Source: Aporrectodea caliginosa
Taxonomy: Eukaryota > Annelida > Clitellata > Crassiclitellata > Lumbricidae
Assembly: GCA_020284085.1 (NCBI GenBank)
Contig: JACEVL010000426.1
Coordinates: 361,501-425,500, forward strand
Direction: 5' to 3'
Length of the DNA stretch: 64,000 nucleotides
The position numbers were made by a program, and so were the translations under genes. Below the pieces are notes generated by a model. That model was not told the DNA's origin. It worked only from the letters and a program-made list of their open reading frames with translations, and searched no databases. Each line of letters begins with the position of its first letter. Within the stretch, counting starts at the first letter, position 1. Shown here piece after piece: positions 47,944-59,829 of this stretch.

Positions 47944-49440
47944 ACCACTCGAAAGGATGTTAACGATGGGGACAATTTTTATTAAATAATTTCGATATCT
48001 TTTGGAATGGTAGTGCCATGGCTACTAATATCTGCAACTTTAAGTAACTGAACATGTGCTAAAAGACCTATGCTATATACATTAAGAATTCGTTTGCATA
48101 AATCGGGCTATGTAAACCTTTAAAACATCGTCCTTCCTTGATTTGTGCGTTTTATTTTAATAAATTCTGCTCTTGCCTCTAGTAACTAGTAAGATGTAGT
48201 GAATATAGGAAAATGAGCTCTGTCCGCATTCAAGGACAATGGTGCTTCAGTCCAATTAATTTATAGGCATTTAATTAGGCCTACGCGTTTTAGTCATTCA
48301 CACAAGGTCGAGGGGGATTTGGCAAGGCGGAGACCTCTCCTACACTTCTCCATCCTACTGAACCGTCTCATCCCGAAAAGGCGTCTGTAGAAAGTGCTGA
48401 TCAGTTTCGCACGACGCCGAGCAAGCAAGATGGCAGATGGAAACCCGAAGCCAGTCTGCGTTGTGCTCTGACCAACCTCGACACTCGCGGTATATCATAA
48501 GGCCGCTCCCGCTCGTCTGCCTGCGCTCTTGTGGGTTACTGATACCTCGTGCCCCTGCATGTTCCTGTATGACTGGTTCAGAACGATCCAAAACTCACCG
48601 CTATTGCGTTAGCGTCTTTTTCTCAAAACTTTTCGGTTTTGCGTAAACGATATTCGATCTCTACGCAATAATTAACTTTACGATATGCTTTCGTTACGAA
48701 ACGTGCGCAAGAAGAGTAACGTTCTCACCTGCAGAGGGCAGAGCAAGACGACGAACTGTCAGGCTTTGTTGCACAAACGTCGTCGACGATGGTTTCGATC
48801 AACGACCGTAGGGATTAGATGGTCCCGCACTCTGGCACGACGATGTGGGCATACCAAGGCATATTGAACACCGCATGCAGTGACCGCACCATCCTAATAT
48901 GGAACAGGTCTCCAATAAAACAGGTGCTAAACGCACAGATGGTTCGCGGAACATTTTCAAATATCTTATGTCTGAACTATTTTCAAGCTTTAGATATCAT
49001 CCATGTTAAACGCCTGCGTGGTGGACACAAAAGACGATATATTAAAGACATACACACACATATCTACATGAACAAATGAATGTAGTGACTTAAGAGATGT
49101 AGCCTAATGTGGTGCGATTAGAATTATACAACATTAATTATTCTTACATTGAATGCGTGTATACACTATAGCTTTCATCGAGTGAGAAGTTTCTTAACAT
49201 CGTCTTAACGTTGTCTACATTGTCTTGACTCTGCTCATTTTCAATGAATTGATCGGGTGACTCATGTCTTGAAGTACAGTAACTGTTTGTCTGCATCCAA
49301 ACTCATAGAGGATAAGCGTCTGTGAGATCTGCTGTCAGATCAACCATGTCTCGTCCTTGGTGACCGAAGTAATCAAGCGGCTCCCGTGTCAGGCACACAG
49401 ATATGGAACCCTGCATAATGGTAGACAAAATGCAGCCTGC
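47944..49440. other. Array 3' flank, unit D (end of array)
   Basis: Homologous first to the 3' flanks of the other copies (to about 49,100), then to 31,730-31,860. No further gene copy follows, so the array ends here within the window. Small open frames are not conserved between units. Confidence 0.5.
48159..48164 (+). promoter_or_regulatory. Polyadenylation signal, copy 4
   Basis: AATAAA 216 nt after the stop codon at 47943, at the position aligned with that of copy 3. Confidence 0.4.
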
Positions 49441-50239
49441 TAGTTTCAAGTGGACTCGAAAGCAGCAGGCCGCATTTTGTAATCTGGCTGTATTATACCG
49501 AGTACAGCGTTTTCAACTTTCAAGTCAAATGCTGTTATCCAGATGCCCATAAGTCCAGACAATGGCAATGGTAATGGGCGCCCATGATGCACGTCTTGAG
49601 ACAACAGGTGCGCCATATGAGCCGACCAGTTACTGACCACGGCTGCTGCTGCTGCAGCTGGCGAGGCTGCGTAGATGATGGGGCGATGCCTGTCGTTTAT
49701 AGGAACAGGTGCCCTCGCGGGGATCAGACTGACACGCTGACGTGTGTCAGACGATGACTGACAGAGGAACGGACGGAGATGGTAAATTGCTTGCCACTAA
49801 CCTAAGGCATTCATCGGCTGATCCAGTGATCCCGCTGTTGACCCTCAATGGGCATCAAAGAGGGCATTTATGCAAAACATTCGCCAGCACACTACCCATC
49901 AGCCTCCGGCTTATTGCCCTAATGATCCTTCACGTCCTTAGTCCTTACTTCTCATATACCCTCCTGCTCTCGTCTGTAGCTACTCTCTTCCTACGTATTC
50001 TCTCGCACTCTCTTATTTCTCATTGCTGCACTTTTCCTTCCATTTTGCGCGAATATCTTCCTCGCTTTCTCTTCGTGTTTCTCTTTCCATTTATTCTTCC
50101 ATGTTTCACATTCCTACATTCCAGTCTTTACCATTCTCTTCTTTCTCCGATTTTGCTCGCTCTCTTTCTCACCTGTCAGAAGAAATCAGACACCAATGTA
50201 GACAGAACTCTCATCATCGCCATCATCATCATCCCACGA

Positions 50240-50450
50240 GGTTTGGCGACTGTTCCTTCTCTGTCGCGGGACCCACTGCATGGAATGCTTTTCCCGACCA
50301 TGTGAAGAATGAGCTATCTCTGGAGACATTCGATTCACAGCTCTTTTAAAGCTATCACATGACTGTCATTGATTTTTAAACTTATATACAGCGCTCTTTT
50401 CTTTGGCCTCAGCTGTACTATGGCACAATATAAATAATCATAATTTTATT
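50240..50450 (+). mobile_element. LINE C-terminal remnant
   Basis: Encodes FGDCSFSVAGPTAWNAFPDH and then LSLETFDSQLF before a stop at 50347-50349, the usual end of CR1/L2-type ORF2, followed by a short 3' UTR with TTATATACAGCGC. 49,450-50,240 before it shows nothing recognisable. Confidence 0.6.
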
Positions 50451-50454
50451 ATTA

Positions 50455-50950
50455 TTATCGTCGTCGTCGTCATTATCATCTTGATCAGTTCCTACCGTTA
50501 GCAGTTTAGTGGCAATGTACATGTATACGTGCAATAAACGATTCCAATACTTTTCGGTGATTTGTAAAATTTGTAAGATTCAGTTCTGTTCTAATGTTTT
50601 GTCCTCGTTTATACTGTCTCTATAATCACCTATGACTGGTGATTCTTTGGTTCTCTTGTCTTCCTGTCTTGCATGTAATACGTTGCGTGGAATTCGGTCA
50701 ACTGGCAGCTTTCCACAAGACGGTCAGACCAAATCATCGGAGTCCTTGTTTATTGTAACTGGTGGTCTCTTTGTTCTTTCTTCTTCAAATATGTTGCATG
50801 TGATGCGTTGTGTAGTTAATTTATTCAGCGGCATCTTTCCATAAATATGGCTAAGCCATCGGAGTCCTCGCTGAGAAACTTATCTAACAGAGTTTGTCGG
50901 CATGCTGTGTCTGATACGTTATACTACCAGGAGGCCTATGAGCATATAAG
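50455..50950 (-). mobile_element. LINE 3' region, decayed, with internal duplication
   Basis: The reverse strand reads ATKLLTVGTDQDDNDDDDD, a LINE tail motif also seen at 11,320, and upstream RWLSHIYGKMP-like pieces. Two related blocks (about 50,640-50,740 and 50,760-50,870, each with TCGGAGTCCT) look duplicated. Frames are broken. Confidence 0.4.
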
Positions 50951-51385
50951 CTTTTACTTATTCCTTCTCTTCCTCCTCGTCCTCCTATTTTTGTCTCCTT
51001 CTTCGTCGTCTTCCTCTTCTATTCTTTCTCTTTCTTCTTTCTTCGTGTTCTTGTTCTTCTTGTTCTGGTTCTTGTTCTTTTTCTGGTTCTTTTTGTTCTT
51101 CTCCTCCTCCTTCTCCTTCTTCTCCTCCTCCTCCTTCTCCTCATCCTCCTTCTCCTCCTCGTCCTTCTCCTCCTCGTCCTCCTCCTACCACCACCACCAC
51201 CACCACCACCACCACCACCACCACCACCACCACCACACCTTCTTTTTCTTCGTCCTCCTTTTCCTTCTCTGCTTCCTCCTCCATCTTTTCTCTTTCGTCT
51301 TATTCTTTCTCTTCCTGTTCCTTCTCCTCCTTATCCTCCTGCTCTTCTTCCTCTTCTTCTTCATCTCTTCCTTCTATTACAGCTA
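50950..51385. repeat. Long polypyrimidine tract with CCA run
   Basis: More than 400 bp of almost pure C/T on the + strand (TCC, TTC units), interrupted at 51186-51236 by CAC/CCA repeats. The long open frame across it (Phe/Ser/Leu, then poly-His) is low-complexity translation. Confidence 0.85.
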
Positions 51386-51389
51386 GACA

Positions 51390-52220
51390 TATATTATGCT
51401 ATCAGCGTTGCTTCGTCATAATTAGATAGAATTATATTCCGACGCGTGTCGTTTGCACGCACGCAAACGTCAGGTACATTAGCACAAAGGCGAAGATTGC
51501 ATGCATGACCTGTGTAGAGATGACACTCTTTAGATTCGCCGCTATGAATAAAATCTTCTTTATGTCAAGCAGACAAACAGCGCATTAGTCGCCGTGTGAT
51601 TTTCTTTCAAATGCAGTCAGTCATGAAAGGTGCCAATTGCGAAAAAACCACCTGTTGGCCTGACTGATCGCTCCCACCAATCGGTTTTCTTTGGTCTGTA
51701 TACTACGCTGTGGGTATGAACGTGTGTTGGCCGATCTATAAAGTCGTCTTCTCTCAAATCTCGATGACATTTATCGATGCACTGCACTAAAACGCACAAA
51801 AGGAAACTAGTCTCGGGTTATTATCCCATGCATATAGATAGTCAATTACACGCCCAGATTGGTCCTGAACTCGTGAAACACTTTCACAGCAGGGCGTAGC
51901 CATGAAAAAATTTCGTAGTGCACATGGTTTTAAGTTTTAGAGTGCAGCCTCAACGAGCAAATGCACCATCACAAAGTGCAGCTGAACATTTCAGAATTAA
52001 TGTATACACAATCCTTTCTGCATGGATCAAGTCATAACAGGAATTTAAACACGTCTGTTAATTGTATGCTCATGAATTCAAGCTAGTATACGTCAGAATG
52101 TCGGCTCTATATGGCAGATTCTCAATTTAAAAAAATTCAAGAAACTGAGGAACAGTTAATTTCACAATACTCGATGTTGCAGTTGAACTTGAACGTTGGC
52201 AATTCAAGTGGGATGATATT
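51390..52220. other. No recognisable feature
   Basis: Unique-looking sequence with short open frames only; no splice-bounded exon, repeat or RNA that I can support. Confidence 0.3.
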
Positions 52221-52229
52221 GACAAGAAA

Positions 52230-52230
<1 letters not shown>

Positions 52231-52267
<37 letters not shown>
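52231..52267. repeat. TA microsatellite
   Basis: Uninterrupted TA dinucleotides. Confidence 0.9.
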
Positions 52268-52847
52268 CGAAGGATCTATATGCCTGCATGCCAAAGGATT
52301 GCAACTGAATCTTTTATATCAACAACCCATCTAACTATAATTATAATTATTCTTTCCTATATATAGGGGTTGCCGCTCGTCGGTATATATACACGCGATG
52401 ATACTTTGATTGGCATACAATACATTCATGACCAAGCAAGCAAATGTATACGCTACATGTATTGTAGATGCGTTCTCCTTATAGTTGGATAAATGTTTGA
52501 GAAATCTGAGGTGCACATACTCTCTCGTCTTGGATGTCGTCTAACATTAATCCATTGAAGCTGCAAGCTATAGATAGCCCTTTCAGGCATTAGTTGCAAC
52601 TCCACTTTCCCAATACTTCTTTTTCTATATAGGTGACCTGCATGGATCATGCATGCTGGATGCGACTTTAACCAGGAATTGACCTATACTCTGAGCATGT
52701 ATACCATACTATATTATCATGTATACAAGAGGTTTTTATCAATTGCCCTTGATCCGCAATATAAGGCCTCACGCGATGCAGTCGCTTTCTTCTGAAGCGG
52801 CTTCTGCTCTATAACACATGCATGCATGTATACAGTTGCACTAGGCC

Positions 52848-53480
52848 TATCAATCAATCAATCAAAATTTATATAGCGCCCCTTCAAGATCCCTACGCAG
52901 AGGCGCTCCCGACCGAGGCCGTATACGGAAGAATGCAGTTCTCAACAGTTGGTGAAACTGAGAACAGTTTGGAAGGTGTCGTAAATCTAATGTTAGCCCG
53001 TTCCAGGTTGTTGGACCAACCACAGAGAACGAACGGCTCTGCATTGTTGCAGAGCGGGCGAATGGGACCGCCAGGTCACTGTGGACAGAGGAGCGCAGTG
53101 CTCGGCGGCCCGTGCAAGTAGAAAGAGGGCGGCATATAGCTCACGCAGGTAAGAGGGTGCCCATCCTGATAAGCACCGCCACACCAAGGACGCGATCCTG
53201 TATGAGATGCGCTGAGGGAAAGGAAGCCAGTGCAATACCTCGCGCATATACTGAGATATGCGGTCGGTCTTACCAAATCCGCCAATGAGTCGAGCCGCAG
53301 CCCGGTGAACCCGCTCCAGCCTCTCGATTCGAACCCGCGGGAGACCAGAGTAAATGGAAGCGCAATAGTCTAGGCGGCTCAGCACAAACGCGTGAACTAG
53401 GGAGACTGCTGCTTTAAAAGTCAGGGAGCGAGCAATGACCCTGAGCTGCCGCTCTATATCATTGACTGTGGTAATTCCAT
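52848..53480 (-). mobile_element. 5'-truncated CR1/L2-like LINE with ATTG tail
   Basis: The minus strand encodes LVHAFVLSRLDYCASIYSGL, ERVHRAAARLIGG, LHWLPFPQRISYRIA and APSYLRELY; after a frameshift near 53,050-53,090 it continues SFSVVGPTTWNGL to the stop at 52,862. The 3' UTR reads GGAGCGCCTCTGCGTAGGGA...GGGGCGCTATATAAATT and ends in TTGA repeats at 52848-52864. This tail is shared with the SINE at 37526-37829. Confidence 0.75.
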
Positions 53481-53799
53481 CTGTATACAGGTATCACTCT
53501 CTTTTGCGCATTATAATCCATGCAGCATCACTGTTTTAAACACGGCAGGCGGCTCAGTTAATCGGTATAGCTTTCAAAAGAAGTTCGGCCATATTTCAAC
53601 TTATACGTATGAGATGAGCTGCATTTGTATTTCATGCATTCAGTTCAAGATCCTTATGCTGATGGTTGTGCTTCATTCTATCTTATCGAGTATTCATTAC
53701 GGAAACTTATATAGCACACCTACAGATATGTATTTCAGTGTCATCAATCCCTGGTCGCGGATCTCTTCACTCTGCAGCACAAGGCTTTTCGGCTGTACC

Positions 53800-54065
53800 T
53801 CCTGCACCCCGTATTTCCTTGTATACGCAGTATGGAAGCTTCGCTGTGGTTGGCCTATCATTCTGGAACTGCCGACTGTCACGCAACCTGCGACGTCAGC
53901 TTCTGTGTCTTTCTCTGCCTCTATCTAGTCAACGATTGAAGACCGTTCATCTCATATGATCATGATCTTGTGTTAATTGGTCGAGAGCGTTTATGAATAA
54001 TCTCCGTAGAGGCGCTATATAAGTGTACAGTACTACAGTTACGATTATGATTACGACGTAATCTG
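53800..54065 (+). mobile_element. Decayed LINE 3' end
   Basis: YGSFAVVGLSFWNC and LSSQRLKTVHL resemble the FSVxGPxxWNxLP and FKSxLKTHLF ends of LINE ORF2. It is followed by GAGGCGCTATATAAGTGTAC and a GATTACGA tail. Confidence 0.5.
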
Positions 54066-54639
54066 TCAACTCTAGAGTTGGAAGGAACTTGTTGATTTGG
54101 TCCTGCCTGCAGCGTCTGGATGACTTTGGTTTATACATGGTAGCATTTCTAATTAATCGGTAAATTCTTGGTGACTGATGAACATTTGTTCGTAATGACA
54201 CTAATCAGAATTTCGGCTGGCGTATACAGATCGCTCCTGGCTATAGTTTCTGTTGAAGAAATGCTTTATAAATATTAAATTACAATAAAAAAAGACCTCA
54301 GCATGGCCTGATACGAGACATAATTATATGACACTCATTCAGGTATAGTACGCGTAAGAACTTAATGACGGTGCAAAGCATAAGAAAGGGGAGCAATACA
54401 ATATATAATTACATACGCAAACGCCCTGTGACATGAGCTTAAGCATAATGGTCTTTTGTCAAGCACTTGAACTTAAGCCATCGGGCTTCTGAGACTGACG
54501 ACAATTTGCCTTTCCCAGGCTCCGTCCGATGCCAAGAAGTGGTTGCTGTTCTCACGCTATATAGGCTCCATCCTTACCCGCTGATTTCATCCATTATCAG
54601 ATACACCATAATCGTCTCCTAATATAGGCAACCAAACAA

Positions 54640-54860
54640 TATCTCCCTCCCTCTCCTCTCCCTCTCCCTCACCCTCTCTGTCCCTCTCTGTCTCCGTCTC
54701 CGTCTCCCTCTCTCTTTCCCTTTCCCTCTCCTTCTCTTTTCTCTCACGGACCTGTCTGCATGTCTCTTCTGCTCTCTGTCCCTCTCCCTGTCCTTCTTCC
54801 TCTCGCTCTACTTCTGCTCTCAGTCGTCCCCCTCTCCACCTCTCCCTGTCTCTCGCTCTT
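54640..54860. repeat. CTCCCT/CTCTCTGTCC simple repeat
   Basis: Pyrimidine-rich simple repeats. 54,070-54,640 before it shows nothing recognisable. Confidence 0.75.
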
Positions 54861-55004
54861 CAGTTATCGCTCCAAATCACGGACCTGTCTGTCTTTATCC
54901 ACCTCGGTCTGTCTGCCTTTACAAATGTCTGTGCATATGAATCATAAGACGTTTTAAATTACATCTGCAGTTCACTTGTATGCAAGCATGTCTGCAGATT
55001 TGTA

Positions 55005-55044
55005 TATGTATGTACGTACGTATGTATGTATGTATTTATGTATG

Positions 55045-55078
<34 letters not shown>

Positions 55079-55130
55079 TTTATGTATGTATGTATGTGTG
55101 TATGTATGTAATATGTATGCATGTATGTAC
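55005..55130. repeat. TATG microsatellite
   Basis: TATG tetranucleotides with a few TATT and TACG interruptions. Confidence 0.9.
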
Positions 55131-55439
55131 GTTTAAATTCGTGCTGCTCTGAAAAGGGTAATGCGGCATATAATATTATATAGACGACATAAATATTATA
55201 GTCGTGAGACGAGAGGAGATTAGCGATGAATTTTACAATGGGGGCATAATAATCAACAGGTAGCGATTGAGCGTATAGCGTGAGAACCGCAACCACTTCT
55301 TGGCATCGGAGCCTGGGAAAGGTAAACTGTCACCTGTCTCAGAAGCCGCCGCCGCACAAGTGATTCGCGGATGAAGAGGATAATGCTAAGTCGTCGTCCC
55401 AATGACATGCTCATGTCACGACCGCCTGACCACCCTATA

Positions 55440-55515
55440 GACCCCCTCGCCGTCTCATCACACCCTCCGCCGCCGTCTCACACCCTCCGCCGTCTCATCA
55501 CACCCTCCGCCTCGA
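55440..55515. repeat. CCGCCGTCTCATCACACCCT minisatellite
   Basis: About three copies of a roughly 20-bp C-rich unit in a locally GC-rich stretch (55,330-55,600). 55,520-56,780 otherwise has no feature I can name. Confidence 0.6.
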
Positions 55516-56789
55516 CGGCCGCCGCGTATCTCCCGCCCCTCGAGGCCCAATATATCCCTCCGCCTCGGTCTTTTGTTATCGGACAAGATGATCGTATACG
55601 GACCAAAGGGGAAATGGCCGTCAAGTGCTTGACATGAGACGAAGCAACCATGGCTTCTCCCAGGTTCACGACGCCGCAGTCACAGCTGCAGTTATTAATA
55701 ACGCGCGACAATCGTATTATATACGAGCTAATGTATGCTAAGAGAACGACTCGAGTGTGGCCAGAGAAAATGTATTAGATTACAACTTTGGTCAACCTCG
55801 AGACATGTAATGCGACCTTCTGTATAGTTTAATTCTCTATAGACATCGATTTGCATGAATGTATATATATGCGCCACATGTACACGAGGGTGGTCTATAT
55901 ATCACAACAAATTTTATGTTTATGTGCATATATAATTATATATATTTGCTCTTATCTGTCAAGACTGCAGATTAGGTATAAGGCATAGGCTCCTTCGTTT
56001 ATATAATAAGTCAGTGTTGCTATGGTATACGTATATTCCTCTCGAGGGCTTTAGGTTACATTATAAGAACTGCTTATAGACCGAAATGAAAACACAGTGC
56101 AATCCAACACTGGCAATCAATAGGCCTACGTCTATGTAGCCTATAGAACAAGAGCAATTGAAAGTGCAAGAAAAACATACAAAGCAAATGTCGCATTCAA
56201 GACTATAGTGCTAAACTAACAAAATAGATTACAATATATATATATACATGTAGGTCCACATGAAAGACACCAGTTTATTCTAATATTGATTTTCTTCGCT
56301 CTGTGAACAAGCCGATGCAAGCTGAATGGTGTAAGGATATTGTTACGTAAAGAGCTAAATTGCGACTCATCAGCTTTCTGTGGCCATCTCCGCCGCGCTG
56401 TTTATTATCTCAAACTGACACATCGCTGTATGATTACAATTCATATAGTATTAATGGATGATCACAAGTTATTACAGGAGTCGAATTCAACTTTGCATTG
56501 CAGTGATTACACCAATTTGCATTGATGGACTTATCTATCACATGCAGGTGTGAGCTTGTCGCCATGCACCTTAATTGATTGAAAGGTCCGCTGAGACATT
56601 GGTTGACACTATGGAACATCGTGCAACATTTCTTGGAAATACCCACGAATTTTTCATGGTGCATGCTTTCATCCATCCTGCAGTATACGCCTATATCCGT
56701 TGCAAATGTGGAATGCTTCACAATGCAGCTCTTCGTGGAATATTCCAATCCATCTATGCATTAATCAGTCTATAGCAGCCATTCTTTCT

Positions 56790-57045
56790 TCTTCCCTTCC
56801 TTCGTTTTGCCTTCCTTCCTTCCTTCCTTCCTTCTTTCATCCCTTTCTTCTTCCTTTCTCGATCTCATCCTTTCTTTCTTTTTCCTTTCCTGCATCCATC
56901 CATTCTTTCATTCGGTCGGTCAATCATTCTTTGTTTCTTTCTTTGTTCCTTTCTTTCCACCTTCCTGTCTTCCTTCTTCCTTCCTTCCTTCCTTCCTTCC
57001 TTCCTTCCTTCATCATCCTTCTATCCGTCCTTCCTTCCTCCAGTC
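56790..57045. repeat. TTCC/TTTC simple repeat
   Basis: Interrupted TTCC tetranucleotides; the Ser/Phe/Pro-rich open frames across it are translations of the repeat. Confidence 0.85.
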
Positions 57046-57279
57046 GTCCAATTATAAGCATTATCCGACAATACTTCTCCGTGTTATGCGTCCTTTGATG
57101 TCTGTACATCAAAGACTGACTCATTCTAACAACAACCATAAATAAACTATAGCTGCTCGCATGTGGCTTCAATAATCCGGTGTACTATATATAATACGGA
57201 TGTTATTCGGCAATGTATTTGTACATATCCTTCAAGTTATATACAGTAAGTATATAAGTATATATATGTATACAGTACA

Positions 57280-57400
57280 GAGGCGTAGCTAGGATATTTG
57301 GCGCCCGGGGACAAACTATAAAATTGGCGCTCCCTCCGGCCTCCCCCGCCCCTCCTCGTCCCTCCCTTTTTAATTTATTTCACATTTTCCAAATACGCGG
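57280..57400. mobile_element. Possible hAT MITE fragment
   Basis: Begins CAGAGGCGTAGCTAGGAT, a start common to hAT MITEs, followed by GGCGCCCGGGG. No matching right end seen. Confidence 0.35.
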
Positions 57401-58023
57401 AATGGCAATTTAAATTTTAGTGATATAAAATATTAAAAATACCGACAGTTCATTGTGTTTTTGAAAGTCAACAAATTCAAATTATATATGAATTTATTTA
57501 TCAAACAAATATCATAACACATATCTGTTGTCGATAAAATAAAAAAATATTTAAACAATTATTGATTTGTACTATGTTAGTCTACGTATCGCTAAACTAA
57601 CAAACTTGTTTTTTATGAAATAGTGATTAAGTATTTGCATTCAAACAAAACTATACAGCAGCAGAATTGAAATCCAAGATAGCTGAACTGCTGAGTTCTG
57701 ACTGATACTGTCAGTCTGCCTCTTATTGAAAGTTAGCTTGTAATTTTGAACTCTTGAGTGTAAATAATAACCGTTTTTAAGCGGAGATTCTACGTTTTTA
57801 TACGGAGATTCTACGTTTTTATACGATACTTCTTCGTACATAAACGACGAAATCATCGTAAATACCTTTACGACCGAATCTCGTTATTCTACGGCTTATT
57901 CACCGTGAATCTGGACAGTTTGCGCACGGAATAGTTTTGTATTAGTGTATCGAAAATGTAGTTCTCATACAGATCTTGTAATAGCCGCCTGTAAAATTAC
58001 AAAATAATTATAGCAAGTGAGTA

Positions 58024-59060
58024 AACATATTGTTGTATAATTTTATTTTGTTCACAAGTGAAAGTATAAATGGAAAATTGCTATTGGGAGCTCATAACAG
58101 CCGCATTACTTAGAGAGGAATGCCCATTAATACCTCGATAGCGCAAGAGCCCTTAACAAAGGGCCGTCACCGCACAAAGGCCTAATAAAAGTAGTACCAC
58201 ACAAAGCACCAACCTGCCAACACATAAGCTGAGAGAAAACAAGACAAATAATTTTTATGTTTATTTACAAACAGCCAGTTAGCAAAGTACCACTTAGACA
58301 AATTTAGCGAATTCAATAAATAACGTTTATTTAACGACGCCGTGATATCGACGATGATTGGCGAATATTAGACTATGGTCTTTATAACGGTTTTAATATC
58401 CACTAATACACGTGTGCACTTTAGCTCATCTGGTTGAGATGTTACCCAATGAACCAGAGTCGGTGGTTCGAAACCCATGAACAATCACTTTTTATTTTGT
58501 AAATAAAATTATAGCAAGCGCTTATAAAGAATAACATATACAACAAACATATTGTTGTATAATTTTATTTTGTTCACAAGTGAAAGTATAAATGCAAAAT
58601 TGCTATTGGGAGCTCATAACAGCCGCATTGCTTAGAGAGGAATGCCCATTAATACCTCGATAGCGCAAGAGCCCTAACAAAGGGCCGTCACCGCACAAAG
58701 GCCTAATAAAAGTAGTACCACACAAAGCACCAACCTGCCAACACATAAGCTGAGAGAAAACAAGACAAATAATTTTTATGCTTATTTACAAACAGCCAGT
58801 TAGCAAAGTACCACTTAGACAAATTTAGCGAATTCAATAAATAACGTTTATTTAACGACGCCGTGATATCGACGATGATTGGCGAATATTAGACTATGGT
58901 CTTTATAACGGTTTTAATATCCACTAATACACGTGTGCACTTTAGCTCATTTGGTTGAGATGTTACCCAATGAACCAGAGTCGGTGGTTCGAAACCCATG
59001 AACAATCACTTTTTATTTTGTAAATAAAATTATAGCAAGCGCTTATAAAGATTAGGCCTA
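58024..59060 (+). repeat. 522-bp tandem duplication with tRNA-like segments
   Basis: Two head-to-tail copies, with only scattered single-base differences. Each includes a segment with a Pol III box A-like TTAGCTCATCTGGTTGAGAT and a box B GGTTCGAAACC (about 58412-58486 and 58934-59008). A diverged third relative with the same order (AACAGCCGCATTGC, then a tRNA-like segment) follows at 59,140-59,470. This looks like a SINE or tRNA-derived satellite family. Confidence 0.7.
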
Positions 59061-59383
59061 AGTATTTTATTTATTGTTTTCTTTCCAGACGTAGGCTACT
59101 TTTAAATTAGGCCATTGAACTTTGTCTACAACAGTACTGAAAATATACGTGGAGCGATGAAAAATTTCTAATTGTATGAACAGCCGCATTGCATAGTACA
59201 TCGAACGAGCAAGAGTCATGAACCGCAATGGTCATAAGACAAATTATGCATCACCATAATTATGACAATCGGACATACAGGGTTAAAAAGTGGGGCATTT
59301 AAGCAGATACAGTTAAATGCAGGTCTCTAAAATGACTCTAGTGAGGTTTTAGTATGAGTGTTAATATCCTCTTATAGCGTTGG

Positions 59384-59458
59384 CCGTTTAGCTCATCCGG
59401 TAACGGCGTTGGGTAACTTTCTAAGCCAAGAGGTCGCGGTTCGAACCCCGATGTAAAC
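59384..59458 (+). pseudogene. tRNA-like sequence (SINE head or tRNA pseudogene)
   Basis: Box A TTTAGCTCATCCGG and box B GCGGTTCGAACCCC are good matches, but the T-arm pairs badly and no convincing acceptor stem or anticodon arm forms, so I do not call a functional tRNA. Confidence 0.4.
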
Positions 59459-59635
59459 TACTTGTTTTTTTCTAATTTATTTTTTAAATGGACACTGTTG
59501 TAAAAACTTATTTACAGTAATTATTTAATTGATTGCTTTTTACAGACGGACTTTTAGCTTATTAAGTACTTTTCCAGTATATTTGAACGTTTCGTGGTTG
59601 TCAGTGCTAACAGAAAAGGGATAGGGCCCACGCTC

Positions 59636-59808
59636 TATCTCAAAACCTCAGCTCTTGCCATATCTCCACAGGTCTTTCACTCAAAACTGAAAACACTGCT
59701 GTTTCTGTCTGAACTTTAGTTCTTGACCTGGAGCAACGTTTCACCACACCTGCCTATCGATATTGTTTTGACTTAGCGTCTGTTAATAATGACGATCGTA
59801 ATCTCGAG
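59636..59808 (+). mobile_element. LINE 3' end remnant
   Basis: Encodes ISPQVFHSKLKTLLF, the same C-terminus as the LINE at 738-1725, and ends in a GACGATCGTAATC tail. Confidence 0.55.
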
Positions 59809-59829
59809 GTTTCTGCGTGCTTTGCAGAG

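Noticed and set aside
49742..50305. 187-codon frame as a gene
   Set aside because: Only its last part overlaps recognisable sequence, and that is the LINE C-terminus in another frame; the rest is pyrimidine-rich and unrecognisable.
50847..51386. 179-codon Phe/Ser/Leu-rich frame with poly-His
   Set aside because: It lies across a polypyrimidine and CCA simple repeat, so composition explains it.
58412..58486. Functional tRNA gene
   Set aside because: Box A and box B are good but the T-arm and anticodon arm do not pair; it is better explained as a SINE-like or pseudogene sequence.
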